Notes under the pieces: generated by a model
Databases searched by the model: none
Seen by the model: only the letters and a program-made list of their open reading frames with translations
Told to the model about the DNA's origin: nothing
Made by a program: the position numbers and the translations under genes
Assembly: GCA_964567085.1 (NCBI GenBank)
Contig: CAZMKU010000012.1
Span: 1 to 25,296, forward strand
Source: SVTX01 sp964567085
Lineage (GTDB): Bacteria; Bacillota; Clostridia; Oscillospirales; CAG-272
DNA: 25,296 nucleotides
Reading direction: 5' to 3'
Part shown: piece after piece, positions 15,038-23,519 of the stretch
Layout: the number at the start of each line of letters is the position of its first letter
Position numbering within the stretch: position 1 is the first letter of the stretch

Positions 15038-16306
15038 ATGACTTTGCTTGACGTATTGAAGAGCTTTAATATTGCGACGGGCATTATCTTTCTTGCTTGC
15101 TACTCATATCAGATATTCTTTCTTTTTGCGGGCACGTTCATTCGACCGCAAAAGTATAAAAAGGCGGGAAGCTCACGGAAATTTGCGTTTTGTATTGCCG
15201 CGCGGGATGAGGAGAGTGTGATCTCCCAGCTTTGCGACAGTATTCTGCGGCAGAGCTATCCCGCCGAGCTTATTGATATATACGTCGTTGCGGATAACTG
15301 CACGGATAAAACCGCCGCCGTCGCAAGAGCGCGCGGAGCTTGTGTGTTCGAAAGGTTTGACAGTGAGCATATAGGCAAGGGATACGCCCTGACTTATCTT
15401 TTTGAAGGGATCGGCAAGAGCGTCGGGCTTTCTGCATACGACGGATACTTCGTGGTGGATGCCGACAATATCCTCGATAAGAATTACGTCAGCGCGATGA
15501 ACGATTGCGCGGCCGCGGGAAACAGGCTAATTATGTGCTACCGCAACTCCAAAAATTATGCGGACAATTGGATAACGGCGGGCTACTCTCTTTGGTTTTT
15601 GCGCGCGTCAAGGCATCTTAATAATCCGAGGCAGCATTTTGGAGTCAGCTGCGAGATAACGGGCACGGGATTTTACGTTTGCTCGGATATTATTGCAAAA
15701 AACGGAGGCTGGGTACACCATTGTCTTATCGAGGACATTGAGTTTACCGTTGATTGCGTGCTTCAGGGCGAGAGGGTCGCCTTTTGCTACGACGCCATCG
15801 TGTATGACGAGCAGCCGACGGGCCTTTTGCAGTCGCTCCGACAGAGAAAAAGATGGTGCAAGGGTTATATTGAAATATTAAAAAAGTACGGACTCAAGCT
15901 GTTTTCGGCGTTTTTTAGGGGAAGGGGATTTTCGAATTTTGATATGATAATGGCGATATCCCCCGCGTTTTTCATAAGCACGGCTGCCGTCTTTGTAAAT
16001 ATTATTTTTTCTGCCGTTATTCTCGCTATGGACATATCGGCACTCACACCGCTTCTTTTGCTTGAGGCGGGGAGTCTCCTCTCTGCATATTTTCTGTTTC
16101 TTTTCGTCGGGGCTTTGGCGGCGATCTGCGAGCGAAGGAGAATAAAAGCGCCCGCGAAAAAGGTGATTTTATATCTGTTCTCATTCCCGATCTTTATAGC
16201 GACGTTTATTCCCGCGACGTTTATGGCTATATTTTCAAGAGTAAAATGGAAGCCCATCGAGCACCGTCCTACCGACACGCGTAAATTCGATGATCCCGAG
16301 GCGTGA
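15038..16306 (+). CDS. Family 2 membrane glycosyltransferase
   Basis: 422-residue GT-A fold glycosyltransferase. An N-terminal membrane helix (about 10-32) is followed by the donor-binding start FCIAARDEESVI, a DxD-type motif VVDADN (about 140-145), an acceptor-site EITGTGFY and a C-terminal IEDIEF, with RQRKRW (about 267-273) resembling the Q/RxxRW motif of processive synthases. Several C-terminal helices lie at about 295-400. These features suggest a membrane synthase of an envelope polysaccharide or glycolipid. It starts 28 bp after the kinase gene with GGGGGAG upstream, so it may belong to the same operon and be a target of the two-component system. Substrate unknown. Confidence 0.85.
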   Translation: MTLLDVLKSFNIATGIIFLACYSYQIFFLFAGTFIRPQKYKKAGSSRKFAFCIAARDEESVISQLCDSILRQSYPAELIDIYVVADNCTDKTAAVARARGACVFERFDSEHIGKGYALTYLFEGIGKSVGLSAYDGYFVVDADNILDKNYVSAMNDCAAAGNRLIMCYRNSKNYADNWITAGYSLWFLRASRHLNNPRQHFGVSCEITGTGFYVCSDIIAKNGGWVHHCLIEDIEFTVDCVLQGERVAFCYDAIVYDEQPTGLLQSLRQRKRWCKGYIEILKKYGLKLFSAFFRGRGFSNFDMIMAISPAFFISTAAVFVNIIFSAVILAMDISALTPLLLLEAGSLLSAYFLFLFVGALAAICERRRIKAPAKKVILYLFSFPIFIATFIPATFMAIFSRVKWKPIEHRPTDTRKFDDPEA

Positions 16307-16328
16307 TCGGGTGTTCACGGGTACTCGC

Positions 16329-16342
16329 TTTAGTTGACTAAA
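16329..16342. promoter_or_regulatory. Palindrome upstream of trpB2 promoter (possible operator)
   Basis: TTTAGT-TG-ACTAAA is a perfect 6-bp inverted repeat 19 bp upstream of the trpB2 -35. Its core matches 9 of 12 positions of the E. coli TrpR operator core CTAGTTAACTAG. A TrpR-like repressor site is a guess from this resemblance. Confidence 0.35.
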
Positions 16343-16360
16343 CTAATTTTGCGAATTGCA

Positions 16361-16389
16361 TTGACAAGCATACCCCTTTGTGATAGAAT
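16361..16389 (+). promoter_or_regulatory. Promoter of the trpB2 gene
   Basis: TTGACA (16361-16366) and TAGAAT (16384-16389) have a 17-bp spacer and lie about 33 bp before the start codon. Confidence 0.85.
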
Positions 16390-16421
16390 ACTAATATATT
16401 TATTTTTGTAGGAGATGCCTT

Positions 16422-17789
16422 ATGGAAAAGAAAATACCTTACAAAATATATCTTGAAGAACACGAGATGCCAAAGGCTTGGTATAATCTCCGCGCGGATA
16501 TGAAGGATAAGCCCGCGCCTCTGCTTCATCCCGTGACGCATAAGGTTATGAGCGCCGAGGATCTTGAGGGCGTTTTTTGCTCCGAGCTTATTGCGCAGGA
16601 GCTTGACGAGAGTACAAGGTATTTTCCGATTCCCGAGGAAATTCTGAGCTTTTATAAAATGTATCGTCCATCGCCCTTGGTGCGCGCGTACTGTCTTGAG
16701 GAAAGGCTTGGAACTCCCGCGAAGATCTATTATAAATTTGAGGGAAACAATACAAGCGGAAGCCACAAGCTCAATTCCGCGATAGCGCAGGCGTATTACG
16801 CGAAGAATCAAGGACTTCGCGGTGTTACCACCGAAACGGGAGCGGGTCAGTGGGGAACTGCGCTTTCTATGGCTTGCGCGTACTTAGGTCTTGATTGCCG
16901 CGTGTTTATGGTTAAGTGCTCATACGAGCAGAAGCCGCACAGACGCGAGGTTATGCGAACCTACGGCGCTAACGTGACGCCGTCTCCGTCGACTACGACC
17001 GAGATAGGACGAAAGATACTCGCGGAGCACCCGGGGACGTCGGGAAGCCTTGGATGTGCGATTTCCGAGGCGGTTGAAGCGGCGCAGACGAGCGAGGGAT
17101 ATAGATACGTGCTCGGAAGCGTGCTCAATCAGGTTATGCTTCATCAGTCGATAATCGGCCTTGAAACAAAGGCTGCTATGGATAAATACGGCATTACACC
17201 CGATATTATCATCGGATGCGCGGGCGGAGGCTCCAATCTTGGCGGCCTTATAGCTCCCTTTATGGGCGAGAAGCTGCGCGGCGAGCTTGATTGCGAGTTT
17301 ATCGCGGTCGAGCCCTCGTCCTGCCCGAGCTTTACACGTGGAATTTATGCCTATGATTATTGCGATACGGGTATGGTCTGCCCACTCTCGAAGATGTACA
17401 CCTTGGGCTCGAGCTTCATTCCCGAGGCAAGCCACGCGGGAGGACTTCGCTATCACGGAATGAATTCAACTCTCTCAAGGCTTTATTATGACGGATATAT
17501 GTCTGCCGTATCCCTGCCGCAGACCGAGGTTTTTGCGGCGGCGGAGGAATTCGCGAGAGTGGAGGGAATTCTCCCTGCGCCCGAGAGCTCACACGCTATT
17601 AAGGTCGCTATTGATAAGGCACTTGAATGCAAAGCGACGGGAGAGGAAAAGACGATCCTTTTCGGGCTTACGGGTACGGGATATTTTGATATGTACGCGT
17701 ACGAAAAATTCCACGACGGCAAAATGGTCGATTATTCGCCTGCTGACGCGGAAATACTTAAGGCAAGAGAAAAGCTCCCTGAAATATAA
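16422..17789 (+). CDS. TrpB2-type tryptophan synthase beta-like enzyme
   Basis: PLP enzyme of 455 residues, longer than classical TrpB (about 400) and typical of the TrpB2 (trpB_rel) family. The PLP lysine is Lys116 in SGSHKLNSA, followed by TETGAGQWGTALS. The phosphate-binding loop CAGGGSN and the long N-terminal extension (LEEHEMPKAWYNL) are family marks. TrpB2 enzymes condense indole with L-serine, and some use phosphoserine. No trpA or other trp gene is nearby, so the enzyme is a stand-alone indole salvager or has another role. AGGAG lies 7 bp before the ATG. A consensus promoter and a palindrome precede it. Confidence 0.9.
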   Translation: MEKKIPYKIYLEEHEMPKAWYNLRADMKDKPAPLLHPVTHKVMSAEDLEGVFCSELIAQELDESTRYFPIPEEILSFYKMYRPSPLVRAYCLEERLGTPAKIYYKFEGNNTSGSHKLNSAIAQAYYAKNQGLRGVTTETGAGQWGTALSMACAYLGLDCRVFMVKCSYEQKPHRREVMRTYGANVTPSPSTTTEIGRKILAEHPGTSGSLGCAISEAVEAAQTSEGYRYVLGSVLNQVMLHQSIIGLETKAAMDKYGITPDIIIGCAGGGSNLGGLIAPFMGEKLRGELDCEFIAVEPSSCPSFTRGIYAYDYCDTGMVCPLSKMYTLGSSFIPEASHAGGLRYHGMNSTLSRLYYDGYMSAVSLPQTEVFAAAEEFARVEGILPAPESSHAIKVAIDKALECKATGEEKTILFGLTGTGYFDMYAYEKFHDGKMVDYSPADAEILKAREKLPEI

Positions 17790-17822
17790 GGGATCTGACA
17801 AGAAAATCAGCGAGGTGAAAAA

Positions 17823-18794
17823 ATGAAGAAATGGAAAAAGGCGCTGATTGGCGGCGCGGGTATAGGTGTCGGTGTTGCGGGCGTTATTACCGCGCGGAAC
17901 ATTATGGCGAGGAGGCTTACGGATCTCGCCATCGTCAGAGCGACTCCCGAGCAGGTGGCTAAGGGTAAAAGCCGCGTAAGCGGGGGCAAGCGGGATAACG
18001 AGGCGGCGGCTCGCACGCGCGAGGCGGCTTGCGCGCTTGCCGATAAGGAACACGAGGTAATGGAAATAACCTCCTTTGACGGAACAAGGCTTGTAGGACA
18101 CTATTTTCGCGCAAGCAAGCCAAAGAGGATAATTATAGCTATGCACGGCTGGAGATCCGCCTGGAATTACGATTTTTCGGGATTTACCGAGTTTTTTGAA
18201 AAGAACGGCTGCTCGGTGCTTTATCCCGAGCAGAGAGGGCAGAATGCAAGCGGCGGCGATTATATGGGCTTCGGTATCGTTGAGAGGCATGACTGTCTTG
18301 CGTGGGCGAAGCATATAAGCGAGCTGGAGAGCGATAGCCTTAATATTTATCTGTTCGGCATTTCGATGGGCGCTACCACGGTTATGATGGCGTCAAACCT
18401 TGAGCTGCCGAAAACGGTAAAGGGAATTATTGCCGATTGCGGTTATACCTCGCCAAAGGAGATCTGGCGTCACGTGGTAAACAATAATCTTCACGTTCCG
18501 TACGGATTTATTTCGGGAAAGGTCGATCGGGCGTACAAGAAATATACGAGCCTTGAATGTAATTTTTCGTCAGTTGATGCGCTCGCCGAAACGGATATTC
18601 CTCTGCTTCTGATACACGGAACGGCGGATAAATTCGTTCCCGTGGAGATGACGTATAAAAACTACGAGGCGTGCGCCTCAAGGAAGGATCTGCTCATAGT
18701 TCCGGGCGCGACGCACGGACGGTGCTATGCTGTGGAAAGTGAGCGATATGAGATGCGCTTGCGGGAATTTTTTAAGAAAAACGATAAAATATAA
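17823..18794 (+). CDS. Alpha/beta hydrolase, membrane-anchored
   Basis: 323-residue alpha/beta-hydrolase with an N-terminal hydrophobic segment (about 7-25), probably a membrane anchor. The oxyanion strand IIAMHGWR is present. The nucleophile elbow is GISMG with Ser181, and the likely triad partners are Asp269 (GTADKF) and His298 (GATHGRC). This resembles the BAAT/dienelactone-hydrolase-like group found widely in Clostridia. The ATG is 33 bp after trpB2 with GAGGTG upstream, so the two may be co-transcribed. Substrate unknown; an ester, thioester or peptide hydrolase is possible. Confidence 0.85.
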   Translation: MKKWKKALIGGAGIGVGVAGVITARNIMARRLTDLAIVRATPEQVAKGKSRVSGGKRDNEAAARTREAACALADKEHEVMEITSFDGTRLVGHYFRASKPKRIIIAMHGWRSAWNYDFSGFTEFFEKNGCSVLYPEQRGQNASGGDYMGFGIVERHDCLAWAKHISELESDSLNIYLFGISMGATTVMMASNLELPKTVKGIIADCGYTSPKEIWRHVVNNNLHVPYGFISGKVDRAYKKYTSLECNFSSVDALAETDIPLLLIHGTADKFVPVEMTYKNYEACASRKDLLIVPGATHGRCYAVESERYEMRLREFFKKNDKI

Positions 18795-18825
18795 AAAGGG
18801 TTGCCGAGCACTCGGCAACCCTTTT
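18794..18825. terminator. Bidirectional terminator between convergent genes
   Basis: AAAAGGGTTGCCGAG (18794-18808) pairs with CTCGGCAACCCTTTT (18811-18825), giving a long near-perfect stem. It lies between the hydrolase stop and the convergent tetR stop, with A and T tracts on both sides, so it can serve both strands. Confidence 0.92.
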
Positions 18826-18829
18826 GGGT

Positions 18830-19393
18830 TTATTTGAAAATTCCGTCGAGAGTATCCTCGATCGTTTGCTTGAGCATATTGCATATCGTCTGTTTATCGG
18901 CGGCGGATCTGTCGTAAAACCACTTAAAAAGAATGGACGAGATGGCAGATGCGAGAAATATACAAAGGAATTTTTTATATTCCTCGTCGAGCTTGCGGTC
19001 GGATACACTCTCCCGCGCTTCAACTATGTTCTTCGAAAGCTCGATAAATCCGTCGTAGAAAAAGCTTTTGAGCGCCTCAAGTCCGAGCCAGTCGAGCGTG
19101 CAGTTGATAATGTATTCGTTTGATTCTATGTAGTCCATGGCGTACATTATTACCTCGGTATATTCGATGGCAAAATCGTACGTGGAAACGATCTCGCGCG
19201 CCTCCTCCTGAAACGTCCAGCGAAGAAGGTCGTATATATCGGTAAAATGATAATAGAAGGTTTTTCTGTTGAGGTTGCTTTCGGTCACGATATCGGTGAT
19301 GCTTATTTTTGAAAGTGGCTTTTTTCTCATTCTGGCTTTGAGCGCCGCGGAGAGAGCCTGCTTTGTTTTAAGATTGGAAATTTCGTGCTTCAC
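18830..19393 (-). CDS. TetR-family transcriptional regulator
   Basis: 187-residue TetR/AcrR repressor. The N-terminal helix-turn-helix is clear (ISITDIVTESNLNRKTFYYHF, about residues 29-49). The all-helical C-terminal ligand domain resembles the DhaS-like TetR group by length and layout, though I cannot prove this. A TAAGGAG ribosome site precedes the ATG. Its promoter contains a near-perfect palindrome, so autorepression is likely. It is divergent from the operon that begins with the 103-residue protein and FakA, so the lipid genes are candidate targets. The ligand is unknown. Confidence 0.9.
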   Translation of the reverse strand: MKHEISNLKTKQALSAALKARMRKKPLSKISITDIVTESNLNRKTFYYHFTDIYDLLRWTFQEEAREIVSTYDFAIEYTEVIMYAMDYIESNEYIINCTLDWLGLEALKSFFYDGFIELSKNIVEARESVSDRKLDEEYKKFLCIFLASAISSILFKWFYDRSAADKQTICNMLKQTIEDTLDGIFK

Positions 19394-19422
19394 GTTCCTT
19401 CTCCTTAAATTGATCTACGCTC

Positions 19423-19451
19423 ATTATACATCAATTGGTGTAAAAAATCAA
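19423..19451 (-). promoter_or_regulatory. tetR promoter
   Basis: On the minus strand TTGATT (19451-19446) and TATAAT (19428-19423) have a 17-bp spacer, about 30 bp before the tetR start. Confidence 0.85.
19427..19442. promoter_or_regulatory. Operator-like palindrome inside the tetR promoter
   Basis: TACATCAATTGGTGTA is a 16-bp palindrome with one mismatched pair. It fills most of the spacer and overlaps the -10 of the tetR promoter. This is the expected place for a TetR autorepression operator. Confidence 0.7.
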
Positions 19452-19545
19452 TACTTTTACGGATATTTGTCCATCAAATATGTGATTTTCGACTCAATTT
19501 TACCCAAAAGCATATAATTTGACCATTTTATTGTTATCAAAATTA

Positions 19546-19554
19546 TGTTAAAAT
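19546..19554 (+). promoter_or_regulatory. Extended -10 promoter candidate for the fakA operon
   Basis: TG-T-TAAAAT (19546-19554) is an extended -10 element about 40 bp before the first gene of the lipid block. No good -35 is present at normal spacing, so this placement is tentative. Confidence 0.4.
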
Positions 19555-19592
19555 GATAAAGGCGGTGTGAAAGCTAAGGAGGTCATTTATAT

Positions 19593-19904
19593 ATGGATGA
19601 TATTTATATGTACCGTATGTACAATATCGTATTGCAAACGGAGATAGGCGAGAGACTCGGTCAGCTCAAGGTGTCGATATGTGACGGAAAGCTTAAGGGT
19701 ATGCTGTATTTGCTCGGCAAGGAGCACGAGTGCTCGGGAACGGTTGACGAGCAGGGAAAATGCGAGTTTTGGGGAACTCTTGTCACCCTGAAGAATAAGT
19801 TTAATTATATCGCGACGGGATATTTGCGTTCCAGCGAGCTTCTTATGACATTGAAGTATAAGACCCGATCATATCTTTTAAAGGGACGACCCTGCGAGGC
19901 GTGA
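19593..19904 (+). CDS. Hypothetical 103-residue protein heading the fakA operon
   Basis: Small protein I do not recognise by motif. It reads as mostly beta strands with alternating polar and hydrophobic residues (IVLQTEIGERLGQLKVSI, KCEFWGTLVTLK, YIATGYL) and ends in a basic tail. No signal peptide or membrane helix is seen. A strong AAGGAGG ribosome site precedes the ATG, and the gene lies 48 bp before fakA. That spacing and its place as first gene suggest a conserved partner of the lipid block. The small Asp23/YloU protein that often precedes fakA homologues does not resemble it. Confidence 0.75.
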   Translation: MDDIYMYRMYNIVLQTEIGERLGQLKVSICDGKLKGMLYLLGKEHECSGTVDEQGKCEFWGTLVTLKNKFNYIATGYLRSSELLMTLKYKTRSYLLKGRPCEA

Positions 19905-19952
19905 TCTCGTTTCATTTTAATCTGAAAATATTGGATAAGAGGAATTTGGATA

Positions 19953-21602
19953 ATGAGTACAATTATTCTTGACGGAAAAACACTAAAGAATATGCTTATC
20001 GGCGGCGCCGAATATATAAAGAGCAATTCAGCCGAAATAAACGAGCTTAACGTTTTCCCCGTGCCCGACGGAGATACGGGAACGAATATGACGAAAACTC
20101 TTGAGGGCGGCGTGTCGCAGGTAATAAAGGAAGAGTCGGACAGCATATCCTCGATTATGGGAAAGTTTGCGGAAGGGCTGCTTCTCGGCGCGCGCGGAAA
20201 TTCGGGCGTTATCTTGTCGCAGATATTCGCGGGCATCAAGGATGTTCTGCTCAAGTATGATACGGTCAATGCTATTGATCTGTCCGAGGCTTACAGAACG
20301 GGTATTGCAAAATCCTACGCGTCCGTGTCAAATCCTACCGAGGGAACTATACTTACGGTTTTCCGTGAGAGCACCGAATACGCGGCGAAGAATATTACCG
20401 CGGAGTCAACCATCGAGGATTTTTATAAGCTTCACATTGAGGAAGCGGAGAGATCGCTTCAGAGAACGAAGGAGCTTCTTCCCGTGCTTGCGGAGGCGGA
20501 CGTTGTCGACTCGGGCGCGGCGGGATATCTCTGTATCGCGGTCGGTATGTATTCCGCTCTTACGGGCGAATACAACGCCGAGGTTTATAAGTTTACCGAG
20601 GCAAGCGGAGCGGTCGAGCTTGATTTTAACAGATTTACCAGAGATAGCGTAATGGCATACGGCTATTGCACGGAATTTTTGCTTCGATTGACGGTCAATA
20701 AGACCGATCCCGATGAGTTTGATACGGCGACTATCGTGCGCGAGCTTGAGGCCGCCCACGGCAACAGCATCGTTGCGTACAAGGAAGGGGATATAGTCAA
20801 GGTGCACGTTCATATTATGACGCCCTCCGATGCGCTTGCTATCGCGCAGAAATACGGTGAATTTCTGACGGTTAAAATAGAAAATATGGAGCTCGGTCAT
20901 TCGGGCGAGGAAAAGCCCCACAAGGCAGAGAAGAAAAAGAGACTTGCAACGCTTGCGGTAGCGTCGGGCGACGGAATGTGCGCTCTGTTTACTGATATGG
21001 GTGCTGACGGAATCGTTTCGGGCGGACAGACCGATAACCCGTCCACCGAGGAATTTATCCGCGCGTTTGACGAGGTCAACGCCGAGAATATAATCGTGCT
21101 CCCCAACAATAAGAACGTAATGCTTGCGGCAAAGCAGGCGGCGGATATGTACAGAGACAGTACGGTTTATATAGTTCCGACTTATACGCTTATGGAGGGC
21201 TACGGCGCGCTGACCGTTATAAATCCTGCGATCGAGAATATTGAGAGCATCGTGGACAGCGCCGAGAGAGCGGCGAAGGGAATCGTCGGAGGCGAGATCA
21301 CGCAGGCGGTTCGCGACGTTACTATTGGCGGTAAAGCTATAAAGAAAGGCGATTATATAGCGATCGTTGACGGCGAGATAAGCGCGGTTGCAGACAGCCG
21401 CGACGCGGCGCTTCTCGGTATGCTCGAGAACGTCGAGGATATTGACGATTACGAGATCATCAATCTTTTCGTGGGTAACTCCGTAAGCCACGAGGACAGG
21501 GTTGAGATAATGGACGTTATCGAGGAAAAATACCCCGACCACGAAATAATGGTTTATATGAGCGGTCAGGAGCTTTACGATTATTTTATTGCGATAGAAT
21601 AA
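19953..21602 (+). CDS. fakA: FakA (YloV-type) fatty acid kinase, ATP-binding subunit
   Basis: 549-residue DAK2/DhaL-domain protein. The DhaL-like ATP-binding motif NVFPVPDGDTGTNM carries Asp39 and Asp41, followed by LLLGARGNSGVILSQI. A middle and a C-terminal domain follow, the latter with VLPNNKNV and SGQELYDYFIAIE. FakA phosphorylates fatty acids bound to a FakB (DegV) protein to give acyl-phosphate. Length and layout fit FakA rather than DhaL of dihydroxyacetone kinase, which is about 200 residues. plsX and a degV/fakB gene lie directly downstream, as expected for this pathway. An AGAGGAA ribosome site precedes the ATG. Confidence 0.9.
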   Translation: MSTIILDGKTLKNMLIGGAEYIKSNSAEINELNVFPVPDGDTGTNMTKTLEGGVSQVIKEESDSISSIMGKFAEGLLLGARGNSGVILSQIFAGIKDVLLKYDTVNAIDLSEAYRTGIAKSYASVSNPTEGTILTVFRESTEYAAKNITAESTIEDFYKLHIEEAERSLQRTKELLPVLAEADVVDSGAAGYLCIAVGMYSALTGEYNAEVYKFTEASGAVELDFNRFTRDSVMAYGYCTEFLLRLTVNKTDPDEFDTATIVRELEAAHGNSIVAYKEGDIVKVHVHIMTPSDALAIAQKYGEFLTVKIENMELGHSGEEKPHKAEKKKRLATLAVASGDGMCALFTDMGADGIVSGGQTDNPSTEEFIRAFDEVNAENIIVLPNNKNVMLAAKQAADMYRDSTVYIVPTYTLMEGYGALTVINPAIENIESIVDSAERAAKGIVGGEITQAVRDVTIGGKAIKKGDYIAIVDGEISAVADSRDAALLGMLENVEDIDDYEIINLFVGNSVSHEDRVEIMDVIEEKYPDHEIMVYMSGQELYDYFIAIE

Positions 21603-21612
21603 GGGGGCAGAT

Positions 21613-22590
21613 ATGAGATATACTGTTGTACTTGATACAATGGGAAGTGATAACGGCGCCGCCGTTTTGGTAAAGGGCGCAGGACTTGCCATTGAAAAAA
21701 ATGAAGACCTTGATATAATACTCGTTGGTAACAGCGAGGAGATCTTGGCGGCTTGCTGCGAAAACAATATTCCTGCCGACAGATACGAGATCGTACATAC
21801 CGATGAGGTTATAACAAATTACGATTCCGCGGCGGCTGTTCTGTTTGAAAAGCCGAACTCGTCGCTTGCGGTAGCGCTCAAAACCACTGCCGAGAGAGAC
21901 GACGTCGTCGGCATCGTTAATGCGGGCAATACGGGCGCGCTTATGACGGGCGCTCTTAAGCACCTGTCGGGCGAGAGCAGAGTCCGTCCCGCGCTCGCGG
22001 CGATTTTGCCTGCCGAAAACGGCGGCTTCGTGTGCCTCGTTGACACGGGAGCGACCATTGATTGCACACCGCAGATGCTCGTTCATTTCGCGCATCTCGG
22101 CTCGGATTTTATGAAGAATATGTACAAGCTTGAAGCCCCCCGTGTTGGCTTGCTTTCAAACGGCGCGGAGAAGACCAAGGGAAACAAGGTGGTTAAGGAG
22201 ACACACGCGCTTCTCGAAGGCTGTGATGACCTCAATTTCGTTGGCAATATCGAGGGCAATAACGCGCTCTCGGGCGCGTGCGACGTGCTCGTTTGCGACG
22301 GCTTTGCGGGAAATCAGGTGCTTAAGGTAACCGAGGGAACCGCAAAGAGAATTATCACAGACGTCGTTAAGATCGCAAAGACCACGGGCAATAAGGAATA
22401 TATGGCGCTTGCGGGTCAGCTTATGGCGAAATACGATTTAAGCTCGCTTGGCGGCGGCATCATTCTCGGCGCGAAAAAGAGCGTTATCAAGGCAAGAGGC
22501 TCGTCGAACGAGCTGTCAATTATGAACACTATCGGTATCGTTTTAAATCTCGCGAAGAATAAAAACGTTTACAATACCGAAAACACATAA
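21613..22590 (+). CDS. plsX: PlsX, acyl-ACP:phosphate acyltransferase
   Basis: 325-residue PlsX, which interconverts acyl-ACP and acyl-phosphate at the membrane surface for PlsY to use. The N-terminal LDTMGSDN replaces the usual AMGGD (Ser for the second Gly). The core VNAGNTGALMTGAL, the KGNKVVKETHALL segment and VCDGFAGNQVLK are all typical. It starts 10 bp after fakA with GGGGG upstream and ends in the strong ribosome site of the degV gene. This puts acyl-phosphate made by FakA and acyl-phosphate used or made by PlsX in one operon. Confidence 0.95.
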   Translation: MRYTVVLDTMGSDNGAAVLVKGAGLAIEKNEDLDIILVGNSEEILAACCENNIPADRYEIVHTDEVITNYDSAAAVLFEKPNSSLAVALKTTAERDDVVGIVNAGNTGALMTGALKHLSGESRVRPALAAILPAENGGFVCLVDTGATIDCTPQMLVHFAHLGSDFMKNMYKLEAPRVGLLSNGAEKTKGNKVVKETHALLEGCDDLNFVGNIEGNNALSGACDVLVCDGFAGNQVLKVTEGTAKRIITDVVKIAKTTGNKEYMALAGQLMAKYDLSSLGGGIILGAKKSVIKARGSSNELSIMNTIGIVLNLAKNKNVYNTENT

Positions 22591-22602
22591 GGAGGAATAG
22601 AA

Positions 22603-23499
22603 ATGAGTATTAAGATAATGTGTACGTCAACGGGCTGTATCGAATACGCCCCCGAGAGATATCATAATCTCGGAATTGACATAATAAGAGTTCACGTTCA
22701 TTTTAACGGAAAGGAATACCTTGAGGGCTTCGACCTCGATCCCGTTGAATTTTACGCCGAGCTCGAAAAGCTTGAAAACCCCAAGGATAATCTCCCCTAC
22801 ACGAGTATGCCTACCGTGCAGGAGATCCGTGAGCATTATGACAGAGCGGTTGCCGAAGGATATGACGAGATCATCGTTTTTGCGATAAGCTCGGGACTCG
22901 GCGGTACTTGGAACGAGCTTTCTCTCGTTGCGCGCGAATATGAGGGTAAGATCAAAATTCACGTGGTTGATACCAAGATCACTACCTTCAACGAGGGTAT
23001 GCTTGCGGTCAAGGCAAAGGAATTTGCTGATGCAGGTAAGACGAGCGAGGAGATACTCAAGGAAATCGAATGGATGATGAAGCGCCAGGTGTTTATGGGC
23101 ATCGACGCCAAGCTTGATTATCTTATCTATAACGGCAGACTTAAGGGCGGCAAAGCGTTTATGGGTCAGATGCTCAAGATCTGCCCCGTGGTTCACTTCA
23201 ACGAAAAGGGTGAATGCGTGGCGCTGGAGAGCGTGAGAACTCCTAAGAAGGCTATGGCGAGGACCTGCGAGATATTGAAGGATATTATCGGCGACCGCTC
23301 GCCCGAGGACTATATGCTCTGGCACGTTTACACAGGCCCGTCGCAGATCGGAATTCTCCGCGAGATCGAGCAGAAATACGATATAAAGACAAACCACGAA
23401 AGCGTTATTATGTCCCCTGTAAGCGGAGCGCATAACGGTCCTTGGCTTGCGGGATACGGATATCTTCCTCTCCGCCGCGACGACGAGCCGCTTGAATAA
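22603..23499 (+). CDS. DegV-family fatty-acid-binding protein (FakB-like)
   Basis: 298-residue DegV protein, the fatty-acid-binding partner of FakA. The conserved YTSMP motif and the AISSGLGGTW stretch (cf. SSxLSGT) line the lipid-carboxyl site. The C-terminal domain has LDYLIYNGRLKGGKAFMGQM and the KICPVV strand. The N-terminus reads IMCTSTGCIEY in place of the usual TDSTADLP, so it is a divergent subtype. It lies between plsX and the YghO-like gene with AAGGAGG before the ATG, which supports the FakB role. Many Firmicutes carry several FakBs with different acyl preferences. This one's preference is unknown. Confidence 0.88.
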   Translation: MSIKIMCTSTGCIEYAPERYHNLGIDIIRVHVHFNGKEYLEGFDLDPVEFYAELEKLENPKDNLPYTSMPTVQEIREHYDRAVAEGYDEIIVFAISSGLGGTWNELSLVAREYEGKIKIHVVDTKITTFNEGMLAVKAKEFADAGKTSEEILKEIEWMMKRQVFMGIDAKLDYLIYNGRLKGGKAFMGQMLKICPVVHFNEKGECVALESVRTPKKAMARTCEILKDIIGDRSPEDYMLWHVYTGPSQIGILREIEQKYDIKTNHESVIMSPVSGAHNGPWLAGYGYLPLRRDDEPLE

Positions 23500-23519
23500 T
23501 TTTTAGGAGATCTGACCTT

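Noticed and set aside
19953..21602. Dihydroxyacetone kinase subunit under a DhaS-like TetR
   Set aside because: The protein is 549 residues with the YloV/FakA layout and sits with plsX and degV; there is no dhaK or dhaM. The TetR resemblance to DhaS is only general.
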